In this document: piece after piece, positions 22,793-31,518 of the stretch | How positions within the stretch are numbered: the stretch's first letter is position 1 | Layout of the letters: every line of letters begins with the position of its first letter | NCBI GenBank assembly: GCA_910586595.1 | Contig: CAJUJB010000025.1 | Span: 1-37,232 of the forward strand | DNA from: an uncultured Muribaculaceae bacterium | GTDB taxonomy: Bacteria > Bacteroidota > Bacteroidia > Bacteroidales > Muribaculaceae | Length of the DNA stretch: 37,232 nucleotides | Direction of reading: 5' to 3' | Position numbers and translations under genes: made by a program | The notes under the pieces: model-generated | Told to the model about the DNA's origin: nothing | What the model saw: only the letters and a program-made list of their open reading frames with translations | Database searches by the model: none

Positions 22793-24124
22793 TCACTCGT
22801 CAGCTGAAGACGATGTACCCGACTCGTCTTTATAGTTAATAATATTGATGTCTCCGGCTTTCTCGTATTTTATGCCATCGGCACCTTCGGCCTTGATAAC
22901 ATAGTAATATACGCCAGCAGGCACATATTTTCCTTTATAGCGCCCATCCCAGCCGGCCGCGGGATCGTTGGATTGGAATAGTTGAGTTCCCCAACGATTA
23001 AAGATATGGCACTCGTAGGATATTAGTGATTTATAGCTCACCTTCCATTCGTCGTTCACGCCCGGAGATGCATTCGGCGAAAAGGCGTTCGGTATATCAA
23101 GTTTTGATTCACCGATAAACACTTCATATGTATTGCCAATAAATTCGCAAGTTCCGTCTGCGTTGTTAGCCACAAAACGGATATATGTTGTGCCATTCTC
23201 CCGGAATGTATACGTAAAGCTCAATTCGGAGAATGTATTTTCATTTATACCAAAATCAGAGCTACGAGATATTTGCCATTCGGTGAAGAGAGCCGCGTCA
23301 CTGACGGCTGCTTCAAAAGTTATATCACAGGGAGCTGATCCTCCAAGGCCATCCGAAGAGTTGTCTTTCTGTTCATTGTCGACCTCGCGGATATCCTGGG
23401 TCGCACGCGTCTCTGCGGCAACTGCATTTGTGGCGTACATTGGAGACTCTATACTCTCCTCCTCACCCCAATATTTCAAAAATCGATCACCTGACAGACG
23501 AAATGACGTATTGCATAAGGGCGCCGGAACTGATACGGCCGAACCAATGGCGTCGAGCACTTCTGTTGAAGTAGTTGAGGTATACTGGTAATTGTCTTCG
23601 TTGAACGTTAGTGTCGAGTACTCTATTTCAAGTTCTCTCGAAAGGACGAGCCGACGACCGTTTATGTTATAGTACGGAATTTCACCAGCTGTACCGGTGA
23701 AATCCAGCAACGTGCGGTCGCAATCCTGCTCTGGCGATATAGTAAGAGCTGTTAGGTCGAGCTGATGGACTGAGTAATCGACAATCCAGAAACATGTCCG
23801 TGTTGAGCCCTCCTCTATCATATATCCCATATCTCCTTGTTGCACAGATGCAGTTATAGTCTTTCCGGTTCGCGTACAAGGAATTTCTTCAGCATAGGCA
23901 GCTCCAAGGTTGCTGAAGCGATACCATTTAACTGTCGATGTAGATGAAGCAGCCGTATATGACATGGTGACAGCTACTGTAGACGGAAGTACATAGACAG
24001 CTTCAAGACCTGTCGACATGTCGGTGGCTATACGCACCGGATCAGCCGACAATCCTGAAAAATCAATGGCGGACAAAGGCAAACCTGCAGTTAAGCAGGC
24101 CGCCAAGAAGACGGGAACTCTCAT
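22793..24124 (-). CDS. secreted protein with gliding-motility/T9SS type B C-terminal domain
   Basis: A 443-aa protein: signal peptide MRVPVFLAACLTAGLPLSA, a beta-rich middle with PKD-like character (for example AAASSTSTVKWYRFSNLG and FTYTFRENGTTYIRFVANNADG), then a C-terminal module of about 85 residues. The module contains IPNAFSPNASPGVNDEWKV, HIFNRWGTQLFQS, GWDGRYKGKYVPAGVYYYVIKA and YEKAGDINII, the hallmark of the CHU_C/gliding-motility C-terminal family used as a type B signal by the type IX secretion system. A Ser/Asp/Glu-rich tail (GTSSSADE) follows. No catalytic domain is recognised. It is the first gene of the unit with the lytic transglycosylase and uvrA. Confidence 0.86.
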   Translation of the reverse strand: MRVPVFLAACLTAGLPLSAIDFSGLSADPVRIATDMSTGLEAVYVLPSTVAVTMSYTAASSTSTVKWYRFSNLGAAYAEEIPCTRTGKTITASVQQGDMGYMIEEGSTRTCFWIVDYSVHQLDLTALTISPEQDCDRTLLDFTGTAGEIPYYNINGRRLVLSRELEIEYSTLTFNEDNYQYTSTTSTEVLDAIGSAVSVPAPLCNTSFRLSGDRFLKYWGEEESIESPMYATNAVAAETRATQDIREVDNEQKDNSSDGLGGSAPCDITFEAAVSDAALFTEWQISRSSDFGINENTFSELSFTYTFRENGTTYIRFVANNADGTCEFIGNTYEVFIGESKLDIPNAFSPNASPGVNDEWKVSYKSLISYECHIFNRWGTQLFQSNDPAAGWDGRYKGKYVPAGVYYYVIKAEGADGIKYEKAGDINIINYKDESGTSSSADE

Positions 24125-24152
24125 ATTGGCTTTTTTATTGGAGTTTGTATTA

Positions 24153-24160
24153 CAAAATTA
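24153..24160 (-). promoter_or_regulatory. -7 box in front of the CTD protein/lytic transglycosylase/uvrA unit
   Basis: The minus strand reads TAATTTTG, a match to TAnnTTTG, 28 bases upstream of the ATG at 24124. No TTTG occurs at the expected -33 distance (plus 24181-24184 reads TTCC). Confidence 0.5.
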
Positions 24161-24238
24161 GCGAAAATATGTGTAAGAAGTTCCCGTTCTTATGTTAATT
24201 GGTATTAAGCCGATAGAGGGTCAGTATTTTCATCACCT

Positions 24239-24688
24239 CTATTCCATACTCTCGACACCATTGAAAGTTCCGAGCAGGTCGAATTTCAATACAACTCCAT
24301 CGGAGAGACCTATCAGATAGTTGAGTGTCTTCTTTTCGATCATGGTTATTTTCACATCTGAGAAATTCTTCTTCACGTATTTGCGGATAGTTGAGGGAAC
24401 GAGAGATTCCGGCACCTCTTTATTCTGGCAATCGACAAGCTTCCATTTACCGGCATTTGAAAATTCGATTTTAGTGCCGTTGACAAGTTTGACATCATAA
24501 TCCGTTTTCTTCAGTAAGTGGCGGTCAATCTTGATCATTCCAACCTTTGCCTTGGGGAAATACTTGGATAGCATTTCCTGAGCTTCTTCGGGCAATGATT
24601 CTCGCTTGATTGAATAGCTGTCAATGAATGCCGAAGCCGATCCGGCGCCAGCTATGGCAAGTATAAGGGCTGAAAGTGTTTTCTTCAT
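24239..24688 (-). CDS. PepSY-like (DUF2874) secreted protein
   Basis: A 149-aa protein with signal peptide MKKTLSALILAIAGAGSASA. Two related alpha/beta units follow, the first around LPEEAQEMLSKYFPKAKVGMIKID...YDVKLVNGTKIEFSNAGKWKLVDC and the second around VPSTIRKYVKKNFSDVKITMIEKK...YLIGLSDGVVLKFDLLGTF. This duplicated form is typical of the PepSY-like/DUF2874 family common in Bacteroidetes. The biochemical role is unknown; periplasmic inhibitory or binding roles have been suggested for PepSY-type folds. It appears to be a single-gene unit: the TPR gene upstream ends in a terminator and a weak 7-bp hairpin overlaps its own stop. Confidence 0.85.
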   Translation of the reverse strand: MKKTLSALILAIAGAGSASAFIDSYSIKRESLPEEAQEMLSKYFPKAKVGMIKIDRHLLKKTDYDVKLVNGTKIEFSNAGKWKLVDCQNKEVPESLVPSTIRKYVKKNFSDVKITMIEKKTLNYLIGLSDGVVLKFDLLGTFNGVESME

Positions 24689-24763
24689 ATTTCAATTATG
24701 TTTTTAAGGAATAACATCTCTCAGCGGGGTAAGTTGGTTATTTTTTGCGAAATTTATAAAATA

Positions 24764-24798
24764 CAAGAGGCCCCGGAAATTCGCTCCGGAGCCTCTTG
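24764..24798 (-). terminator. rho-independent terminator of the gyrA-TPR operon
   Basis: CAAGAGGCCCCGGA (24764-24777) and TCCGGAGCCTCTTG (24785-24798) form a 14-bp stem with one mismatch and a 7-base loop, followed on the minus strand by TATTTTATAAATTT. It lies 26 bases after the TPR gene stop. Confidence 0.85.
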
Positions 24799-24824
24799 CA
24801 TTTTATATACCTGTAGGTGGCTGA

Positions 24825-26063
24825 TTAGTAGCTCATGCGTTTCTTAACGTCGTTAAGCATCTTTTCATCATTGAGGTTGTAGTATACGTTCTCAAGATAT
24901 TTCAGCACGTCGGAATTATCAGGATCGAGCGTGTAGGCGTTTTCAAGCACCTGAGCAGCCTGCTCAAAGAGAGGTTTGAGTTTGGTGGCAAAAAATTCGT
25001 TGTATTCGTCCTGGCGGGTAGGAGCCTGGTCGGCGAGACCGTAAGCTTCTTCGCAGAGAACGCGGCCGTAGTTGTAAACAGCCTGTGCGTTATTTGCGTC
25101 GAGGGCGATAGCCTTTTCGTAAGCCGGACGGGCGAGAGCTTTCTGCTCGGGAGACTCAGAGTTTTCATAGAGTACGCCCTTGATTACATAGTACTGGGCA
25201 TTCTCAGGCTCAAGCTCGATAGCTTTGTTGATTACATCGAATGCCTTGTCGAGCTGCTTGTTCTGGAGGTAGTAGTTTACAACCTGACCCATGTACATGG
25301 GTTCTTCTTTGCCGTACAGGGGGATAGCCTCTTCTGAAAGCTGGAGGATAACTTCCTGATTGTTGAGGCCAGAAGCTACAGAAATTGCATAGTCATAGAG
25401 AGCCTTCTTATTGTAGCCGAATTTCTTGGCTTTCAAGAAGGCATCGAGAGCTTCCTGGAGGTGCTCACCTTGCCATGCAGCGAGCGCCTGGTTGAAGGCG
25501 ATTTCTCCGAAGATTGTATCTGCAGGGAGATTACCATTCTTGCGCAGACTTTCTTTAACGGCAGGAATTTCAGGAAGTGCGCAGAAAATATCCCACGCTT
25601 TATAAGCGCCGTCGTAATCTTTGGCATTGTAGAGGTCGGCACCTGCGCTTGAGTAGTCGGCGAAGTGACCGGAAAGAGTGCCTACAATCTCTTTAGAGTA
25701 TTTGGTCTTGACCTTACCTTTGGCGTCGGTTACAGAATCAAGAGGAAGAGCCTTGATAAAGTAGTTGTAACCATCGACAAGGAGGGTGCCCATCGTCTTT
25801 TCACCGCCTTCGGGGAGTTTGTTGAACTGCTTCAGACCGAGCATGTGGTCGTACTGCTGGAAATCAGCTTTACCAGGGATGAACCAGGTCTGAGCCTGCG
25901 TTGCTGTTTCGGGGTCGGTGAACGCAGGGGTGATTATTTCGACTACCTTTGCGGCGTCTTGTCCGCCTTTCATGGCGCGCTCGGCTTCTTTGACCACAGC
26001 CTGCTGCGCAGTGGCGCCGAATGCTGTTGCGATGGCCATAGCCATTAAAGAGAATTTCTTCAT
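24825..26063 (-). CDS. secreted TPR protein downstream of gyrA
   Basis: A 412-aa protein with signal peptide MKKFSLMAMAIATAFGATAQQ and helical repeats. Clear TPR units lie in the C-terminal half, for example VVNYYLQNKQLDKAFDVINKAIELEPENAQYYVIKGVLYE and AYEKAIALDANNAQAVYNYGRVL. The N-terminal half is a more degenerate helical region (AVVKEAERAMKGGQDAAKVVEIITPAF). It begins 47 bases after the gyrA stop, with no terminator between, so the two genes are probably co-transcribed. As I recall this gyrA-TPR pairing is common in Bacteroidales. Function is unknown; a periplasmic scaffold is likely. It is similar in build to the TPR protein at 5471-7090. Confidence 0.88.
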   Translation of the reverse strand: MKKFSLMAMAIATAFGATAQQAVVKEAERAMKGGQDAAKVVEIITPAFTDPETATQAQTWFIPGKADFQQYDHMLGLKQFNKLPEGGEKTMGTLLVDGYNYFIKALPLDSVTDAKGKVKTKYSKEIVGTLSGHFADYSSAGADLYNAKDYDGAYKAWDIFCALPEIPAVKESLRKNGNLPADTIFGEIAFNQALAAWQGEHLQEALDAFLKAKKFGYNKKALYDYAISVASGLNNQEVILQLSEEAIPLYGKEEPMYMGQVVNYYLQNKQLDKAFDVINKAIELEPENAQYYVIKGVLYENSESPEQKALARPAYEKAIALDANNAQAVYNYGRVLCEEAYGLADQAPTRQDEYNEFFATKLKPLFEQAAQVLENAYTLDPDNSDVLKYLENVYYNLNDEKMLNDVKKRMSY

Positions 26064-26110
26064 CTTTTTGTAGTTATTGATTATAGGTTGATGATTCTTT
26101 GTTGGTTAGA

Positions 26111-28693
26111 TCATTCATTTTCATCGCCGTCGGTCTCTGCCTCTTCTCCGGCTTCATCATCGATGACCTCGTCATCAACTTCTGGATCGGAAATGAGTTC
26201 GGGCAGTTCCTCTGCATCCGGAGCAATCTGCATCACTTCTTCTTCTGGATCGGCATCAACACAGCATACAGATGCGATGGTGTCGCCACGTTTTTCAAGA
26301 TTAATGATGCGGACACCCTGGGTGGCGCGACCCATAACTCGGATATCGGCAACGTGGACGCGGATAACTACGCCCGACTTGTTGATAATCACGAGGTCAT
26401 TGTCATCGTTCACGCTCTTAAAGGCAACCAGTTCTCCGGTTTTTTCGGTGATATTCATGGTCTTCACACCACGGGCACCACGACGGGTGAGACGGTATCC
26501 ATCAAGCAGCGATCGCTTGCCAAAGCCCTTTTGCGATAAAACTAAAACAGAATTCTCTGTGTTTTCGTTCATCACCACAAGACCGACTACTGCATCATTT
26601 TCATCTTCGTCAATCTTCATGCCGCGCACACCCGAGCTAACTCGGCCCATAGCGCGGAGGTCGTTTTCATGGAAACGGATTGCTCGTCCATGACGGTTGG
26701 CCATAAGAATCTCGCTGTTGCCGTCAGTAAGCTCAACTCCGACGAGGCTGTCTCCTTCACGGATAAGGATAGCTTTCTTACCCTTGGCCATGACGCGTGC
26801 ATATTCGCTGAGCACAGTCTTTTTGATAAGACCATTGCGGGTGGCAAATACAAGATAATGTGTAGAGGTGTATTCCGGATCATCAAGATTCTTGCAGCGG
26901 ATAAAGGCATTTACGCTGTCGCCCTGCTCGATGTTGAGTAGGTTCTGAAGCGCACGACCTTTGTTCTGCTTGCTGCCTTCTGGGAGCTCGTAAACACGCA
27001 TCTTATATACCAGACCTTTGTCGGTAAAGAACAGCATAGTATTATGCATAGATGCTGTATAGATATGCTCGATGAAGTCCTTATCGCGTGTTACAGAGCC
27101 ACGGGCACCTACGCCTCCGCGGTTCTGAGCACGGAATTCAGCAAGGGGAGTACGTTTGATATACCCCATATGCGAGATGGTGATGATCATCTCATCATCG
27201 GCATAGAAATCTTCTGCGTTGAATTCACCGGCCGAATAGTTGATCTGTGTACGGCGGGGATCACCATATTTTTCGCTGACTTCACGAAGCTCGCTCTTGA
27301 TAAGTTCGCGGAGAACGTTTTCGTCATTAAGAATAAGCTCCAGCTCGGCAATACGCTGATGTATGGCGTCGATGTCGCGCTGCAACTCCTCAACAGCAAG
27401 GTTGGTAAGTGCGCGCAGACGCATGTCAACGATTGCCTGGGTCTGTGCTTCGCTGAGATTGAAGCGGGCACTCAGACGTGTGCGGGCCTCTTCAGTAGTC
27501 TTGGAGGCCTTGATAATTGCGATAACTTCGTCAATATTCTGAACCGCAACCATGAGGCCTTCGAGGATATGCGCGCGTTCGCGGGCTTTACGAAGCTCGT
27601 ATTTTGTGCGGCGAGTCACGACCTCACGACGATGATCGTTGAATGCCTGAAGCAGTTCTTTAAGATTAAGCGTTCTGGGTCGGCCATTAACAAGCGCCAC
27701 ATTATTTACACTGAATGACGACTGCATTGCCGTAAGTTTGTAGAGCTTATTAAGCACTACATTTGCATTTGCATCAGACTTGAGTGTGATTACGATGCGC
27801 ATACCATCGCGGTCGCTCTCGTCATTGACGTTGGCAATACCTTCGATACGCTTGTCGATAACGAGTTCGGCAATACTCTTGATAAGCTCAGCACGGTTGA
27901 CACCATAGGGAATCTCGTTGATTACGATAAGCTCATGGTCGGCTTTCTGCTCTATCTCAGCCTTGGCACGGATGATGATTCTTCCTCGACCAGTCTCGTA
28001 AGCTTCGCGTACACCGTCGTAGCCATAAATAATGCCTCCGGTGGGGAAGTCAGGCGCAAGCACAATTTTAGATAGCTCGGCAACAGTCATTTCAGGATTG
28101 TCGAGCAGAGCTATACAGGCGTCAATCGACTCGGTAAGATTGTGAGGAGGCATGTTGGTTGCCATACCTACAGCAATACCCGATGCACCATTCACAAGCA
28201 GGTTGGGGAAACGGGTAGGCAATACTACCGGTTCTTTACGGGAGTTGTCGTAGTTTGGCTGGAAGTCGACAGTTTCCGCGTCTATATCGCGGAGCATCTC
28301 TTCTCCAAGGGGGTCAAGACGCACTTCGGTATAACGCATTGCGGCAGGAGAGTCACCGTCAATAGAGCCGAAGTTGCCATGGCCATCTACAAGAGTATGG
28401 CGGAGCGACCACCACTGGGCAAGGCGGCATACAGTTCCGTAAATCGACGAGTCGCCATGGGGGTGGTACTTACCCATAACCTCGCCGACACAGTTGGCCG
28501 ACTTCTTGTGGGGTTTATTACTTGTATTGCCCATCTCATTCATTCCGAAGAGCACGCGGCGGTGGACGGGTTTCATGCCGTCGCGCACATCAGGGAGGGC
28601 TCGCGACACTATCACCGACATAGAATAGTCGATGTAGGCCGTTTTCATTTCATTCTCGATATTGATCTTAAAGATGCGATCTTCTTCAAGCAT
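26111..28693 (-). CDS. gyrA: DNA gyrase subunit A
   Basis: The breakage-rejoining subunit of type II topoisomerase, negatively supercoiling DNA with GyrB. The 860-aa product has the N-terminal winged-helix and tower domains with catalytic Tyr121 (AAMRYTEVRL), SRALPDVRDGMKPVHRRVLFGM, and the quinolone-resistance region KYHPHGDSSIYGTVCRLAQ. The C-terminal beta-pinwheel includes the gyrase-specific GyrA-box QNRGGVG, separating it from ParC. The tail is strongly acidic (about residues 816-860). Residue 86, equivalent to E. coli Asp87, is Gly (codon GGA, plus 28436-28438). The start at 28693 gives the usual N-terminus. It leads a two-gene operon with the TPR gene. Confidence 0.96.
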   Translation of the reverse strand: MLEEDRIFKINIENEMKTAYIDYSMSVIVSRALPDVRDGMKPVHRRVLFGMNEMGNTSNKPHKKSANCVGEVMGKYHPHGDSSIYGTVCRLAQWWSLRHTLVDGHGNFGSIDGDSPAAMRYTEVRLDPLGEEMLRDIDAETVDFQPNYDNSRKEPVVLPTRFPNLLVNGASGIAVGMATNMPPHNLTESIDACIALLDNPEMTVAELSKIVLAPDFPTGGIIYGYDGVREAYETGRGRIIIRAKAEIEQKADHELIVINEIPYGVNRAELIKSIAELVIDKRIEGIANVNDESDRDGMRIVITLKSDANANVVLNKLYKLTAMQSSFSVNNVALVNGRPRTLNLKELLQAFNDHRREVVTRRTKYELRKARERAHILEGLMVAVQNIDEVIAIIKASKTTEEARTRLSARFNLSEAQTQAIVDMRLRALTNLAVEELQRDIDAIHQRIAELELILNDENVLRELIKSELREVSEKYGDPRRTQINYSAGEFNAEDFYADDEMIITISHMGYIKRTPLAEFRAQNRGGVGARGSVTRDKDFIEHIYTASMHNTMLFFTDKGLVYKMRVYELPEGSKQNKGRALQNLLNIEQGDSVNAFIRCKNLDDPEYTSTHYLVFATRNGLIKKTVLSEYARVMAKGKKAILIREGDSLVGVELTDGNSEILMANRHGRAIRFHENDLRAMGRVSSGVRGMKIDEDENDAVVGLVVMNENTENSVLVLSQKGFGKRSLLDGYRLTRRGARGVKTMNITEKTGELVAFKSVNDDNDLVIINKSGVVIRVHVADIRVMGRATQGVRIINLEKRGDTIASVCCVDADPEEEVMQIAPDAEELPELISDPEVDDEVIDDEAGEEAETDGDENE

Positions 28694-28781
28694 ACTATTA
28701 TATGATGTATGTTAAGCGCTTAGTTGCCTACTGGCTTTTCAGTAGTTCTGAACCGGACAACTCACGGCGCAAAAATTCATA

Positions 28782-28789
28782 CAAAGGTA
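28782..28789 (-). promoter_or_regulatory. -7 box of the gyrA promoter
   Basis: The minus strand reads TACCTTTG, a perfect TAnnTTTG, about 89 bases upstream of the gyrA ATG. About 20 bases upstream of it lies GGTTTTC, a degenerate -33 element. Confidence 0.6.
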
Positions 28790-28859
28790 CGAAAAAAATT
28801 TAGAAAACCGTCTATCGGCGAACAATCACCCAATTTTTTTCCTTTTATATTAAAGCCCC

Positions 28860-28874
28860 TTGTGTGACACACAA
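28860..28874. promoter_or_regulatory. 15-bp perfect palindrome upstream of the clpC promoter (putative operator)
   Basis: TTGTGTG-A-CACACAA is a perfect inverted repeat around a central A. It ends 4 bases before the -24 element of the sigma-54-type promoter. The symmetry and position suggest a dimeric regulator site; no regulator is identified. Confidence 0.55.
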
Positions 28875-28878
28875 TCTT

Positions 28879-28893
28879 TGGCACGGTTATTGC
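28879..28893 (+). promoter_or_regulatory. sigma-54 (RpoN) type -24/-12 promoter of clpC
   Basis: TGGCACGGTTATTGC matches the sigma-54 consensus TGGCAC-N5-TTGC with the invariant GG (28880-28881) and GC (28892-28893) at the required 10-base separation. Transcription would start near 28905, about 50 bases before the clpC ATG at 28954. No TTTG/TAnnTTTG housekeeping pair was seen on this strand in 28694-28953. Confidence 0.7.
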
Positions 28894-28953
28894 GTTATTT
28901 ATCACAAAAAGAGTTCTGATATTTCCAGACTCCTTTCATGCTTAAAATTGATT

Positions 28954-31503
28954 ATGGAAAACAACCAGAAATACACCCCTGAGGCGCAAGCACTCATTGA
29001 TAGGTTGAGGCCTCTATGCCTCAGCCACAACAATCCGTTCATCATGCCAGCGCATCTTCTTCTGGAGTTATCGGCTCCGGGAACTCGTTCGGCAGAGATG
29101 ATGGAGCGCATAGTGGGAGCTGATCGGCTCAACGAACTCAGAACCAATCTGGACGTTGCATTGCTCGAGCCGGATGTAACTGAAGGCAAAAGCGCAGATT
29201 ACTACAATAGGATTGTCACCCTCGTGATAAAGCTCGCCATTATTGAAGCCCGATATCTCAAATCACCTCTTGTTGATCTTGAGCACCTGCTTCTCTCCCT
29301 CTTCCATAATAAGGAAGTCAGGGGTATGCAGGCTGTTGCGCCGTATTTTAATGCCGGAATTGATTATGATATTCTTTTGCGTCAGATCAAGGCCGACCTT
29401 ATGCCAGAAGGAGCAACTGCCACGGCCGAAGCGAGCTCCGATTCCGACCAGACTCAACCTCGTGAGGACGCGTCGCAGGATCAGGCTAAGAAACCTGGCG
29501 CGCAGAAAGTTCGTTCGGGTCAACGCGCAGATACACCTATGCTTGATAAATTCGGCAATGACATGACCAAGGCTGCCGAAGACGGTCGTCTTGACCCTGT
29601 TGTCGGTCGAGAGACTGAGATTGAGCGTTTGGCACAGATTCTGAGCCGCCGCAAGAAAAACAATCCGGTGCTCATCGGTGAGCCGGGTGTGGGTAAGTCG
29701 GCTATAGTGGAAGGCTTGGCCTTACGAATCGTACAACGTAAAGTGTCCAGGATTCTATTCGATAAACGTGTCGTTTCACTTGACATGGCTTCCATCGTTG
29801 CCGGAACAAAATATCGTGGCGAATTCGAGGAGCGAATCAAGGCTATTCTTAATGAACTTGCCAAGAATCCTAATGTCATTCTGTTTATAGATGAAATCCA
29901 CACCATCGTCGGTGCCGGTAACGCCCAAGGATCGATGGACGCCGCCAACCTTCTCAAACCTGCGCTTGCCAGAGGTGAGATACAGTGCATCGGCGCCACC
30001 ACACTTGATGAATACCGCGTGAATATCGAGAAGGATGGAGCACTCGAACGTCGTTTCCAAAAAGTTATGGTTGAGCCTACGACAGCAGAAGAGACGCTCA
30101 CTATACTCAATAATATTAAACCTCGCTACGAGCAACATCACGGAGTTACCTACGCTCCTGAGGCGTTGGAAGCTTGTGTTAAACTGACCGACCGCTATAT
30201 TACCGACCGTAATTTCCCAGATAAAGCAATCGATGCGCTTGACGAGGCTGGTTCACGTGTACGCATTACCAACATCTCTGTTCCTGCCGAAATAGAAGAC
30301 CTGGAGGTAAAACTTCGCGAAGCTACCGACGGAAAGGTGGCGGCCGCTCAACGCCATGATTTCGCAGAAGCCACCCGCTTGCGAGATGAAGCTGCCAAAT
30401 TGTCGACGCAACTTGACGAGGCAAGAAAAGCCTGGGAAAAGGAAATGGAGGCAAACCGCGTGGTAGTGGATGCCGACAAGGTTGCCGAAGTTGTAGCTAT
30501 GATGACAGGTGTTCCTGTTCAGCGTATTGCACAGGCTGAGGGCGTTCGCCTGCTTGAGATGGCCCCTACCCTACGTTCTGCCGTCATTGGCCAGGATGCA
30601 GCCGTCGAGAAAATCGTCAAGGCAATCCAGCGCAACCGACTCGGACTTAAAGACCCCAACAAGCCGATTGGCACATTCATGTTCCTCGGCCCCACAGGTG
30701 TCGGCAAGACCCATCTGGCGAAGAAACTTGCTGAATATCTGTTTGACTCAGCGGACACATTAATCCGTATCGACATGAGCGAATACATGGAGAAATTCAG
30801 CGTGTCGCGTCTTATCGGAGCACCTCCGGGATATGTTGGTTACGAAGAAGGAGGCCAGCTCACTGAGCGTGTCCGCCGCCATCCGTACTCCGTAGTCCTT
30901 CTTGATGAAATTGAGAAAGCCCACCCTGACGTATTCAACCTGCTGCTTCAGGTTATGGACGAAGGCCGTCTTACCGACAGCCTTGGCCGACGTATCGATT
31001 TTAAGAATACGATAATCATCATGACTTCGAATATCGGTACTCGTCAGCTTAAAGAATTCGGCAGCGGAGTAGGTTTTGCAACCCGTGATGTCGACAGGGA
31101 ATATTCTCACGGAGTATTGTCAAAGGCGCTGAATAAAGCCTTCTCGCCGGAGTTCCTCAACCGTATTGACGATGTCATAATCTTCGATACGCTTGATAAG
31201 GATGCCATCTTCAAGATTATCGACATCGAGCTTGCCGGCTTCTATCGCCGACTTGGTGCCTTGGGCTATACTGTCACCATCAGTGACGAAGCCAAAAACT
31301 TCATCGCTTCGAAGGGATGTGACGTGCAATTCGGCGCGCGACCTCTCAAACGAGCCATCCAGAAGTATCTCGAAGATGAATTGGCTGAGGTAATGCTTGC
31401 CAATAAAGTGGGTGAAGGCGACGAAATCATAGTTGGCTTCAACCCCGAGACTCAGAAAATTGTCACTCAGATTATCAGTGCTGACGCGCAACCTACCATC
31501 TGA
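28954..31503 (+). CDS. clpC: ClpC-type AAA+ unfoldase, ATP-binding subunit of Clp protease
   Basis: Hexameric unfoldase feeding substrates to ClpP. The 849-aa product has an N-terminal repeat domain (about 5-150), a low-complexity linker (150-190), and AAA-1 with Walker A GEPGVGKS (242-249) and FIDEIHTIVGAG. A short middle region carries a UVR motif (VAAAQRHDFAEATRLRDEAAKL), which marks ClpC rather than ClpB. AAA-2 has Walker A GPTGVGKT (about 579-586) and LLDEIEKAHPDVFN. A VGF tripeptide near residue 706 (GSGVGFATRD) corresponds to the ClpP-docking loop. The frame is open back to a GTG at 28864, but that extension would contain the promoter; MENNQKYTPEAQ at 28954 is preferred. Single-gene unit, terminator follows. 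Confidence 0.93.
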   Translation: MENNQKYTPEAQALIDRLRPLCLSHNNPFIMPAHLLLELSAPGTRSAEMMERIVGADRLNELRTNLDVALLEPDVTEGKSADYYNRIVTLVIKLAIIEARYLKSPLVDLEHLLLSLFHNKEVRGMQAVAPYFNAGIDYDILLRQIKADLMPEGATATAEASSDSDQTQPREDASQDQAKKPGAQKVRSGQRADTPMLDKFGNDMTKAAEDGRLDPVVGRETEIERLAQILSRRKKNNPVLIGEPGVGKSAIVEGLALRIVQRKVSRILFDKRVVSLDMASIVAGTKYRGEFEERIKAILNELAKNPNVILFIDEIHTIVGAGNAQGSMDAANLLKPALARGEIQCIGATTLDEYRVNIEKDGALERRFQKVMVEPTTAEETLTILNNIKPRYEQHHGVTYAPEALEACVKLTDRYITDRNFPDKAIDALDEAGSRVRITNISVPAEIEDLEVKLREATDGKVAAAQRHDFAEATRLRDEAAKLSTQLDEARKAWEKEMEANRVVVDADKVAEVVAMMTGVPVQRIAQAEGVRLLEMAPTLRSAVIGQDAAVEKIVKAIQRNRLGLKDPNKPIGTFMFLGPTGVGKTHLAKKLAEYLFDSADTLIRIDMSEYMEKFSVSRLIGAPPGYVGYEEGGQLTERVRRHPYSVVLLDEIEKAHPDVFNLLLQVMDEGRLTDSLGRRIDFKNTIIIMTSNIGTRQLKEFGSGVGFATRDVDREYSHGVLSKALNKAFSPEFLNRIDDVIIFDTLDKDAIFKIIDIELAGFYRRLGALGYTVTISDEAKNFIASKGCDVQFGARPLKRAIQKYLEDELAEVMLANKVGEGDEIIVGFNPETQKIVTQIISADAQPTI

Positions 31504-31518
31504 CAACATATCTTAACC

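Noticed and set aside
24213..24242. Hairpin overlapping the stop of the PepSY-like gene as terminator
   Set aside because: Only 7 bp with a 16-base loop and no clear T-run; too weak to list as a feature.
27044..27718. 224-codon open frame opposite gyrA
   Set aside because: It is fully covered by the well-conserved gyrA gene; no promoter and no protein family resemblance.
28864..28953. In-frame GTG extension of clpC by 30 codons
   Set aside because: The extension would contain part of the palindrome and the whole sigma-54-type promoter; its residues do not resemble a ClpC N-terminus, whereas MENNQKYTPEAQ does.
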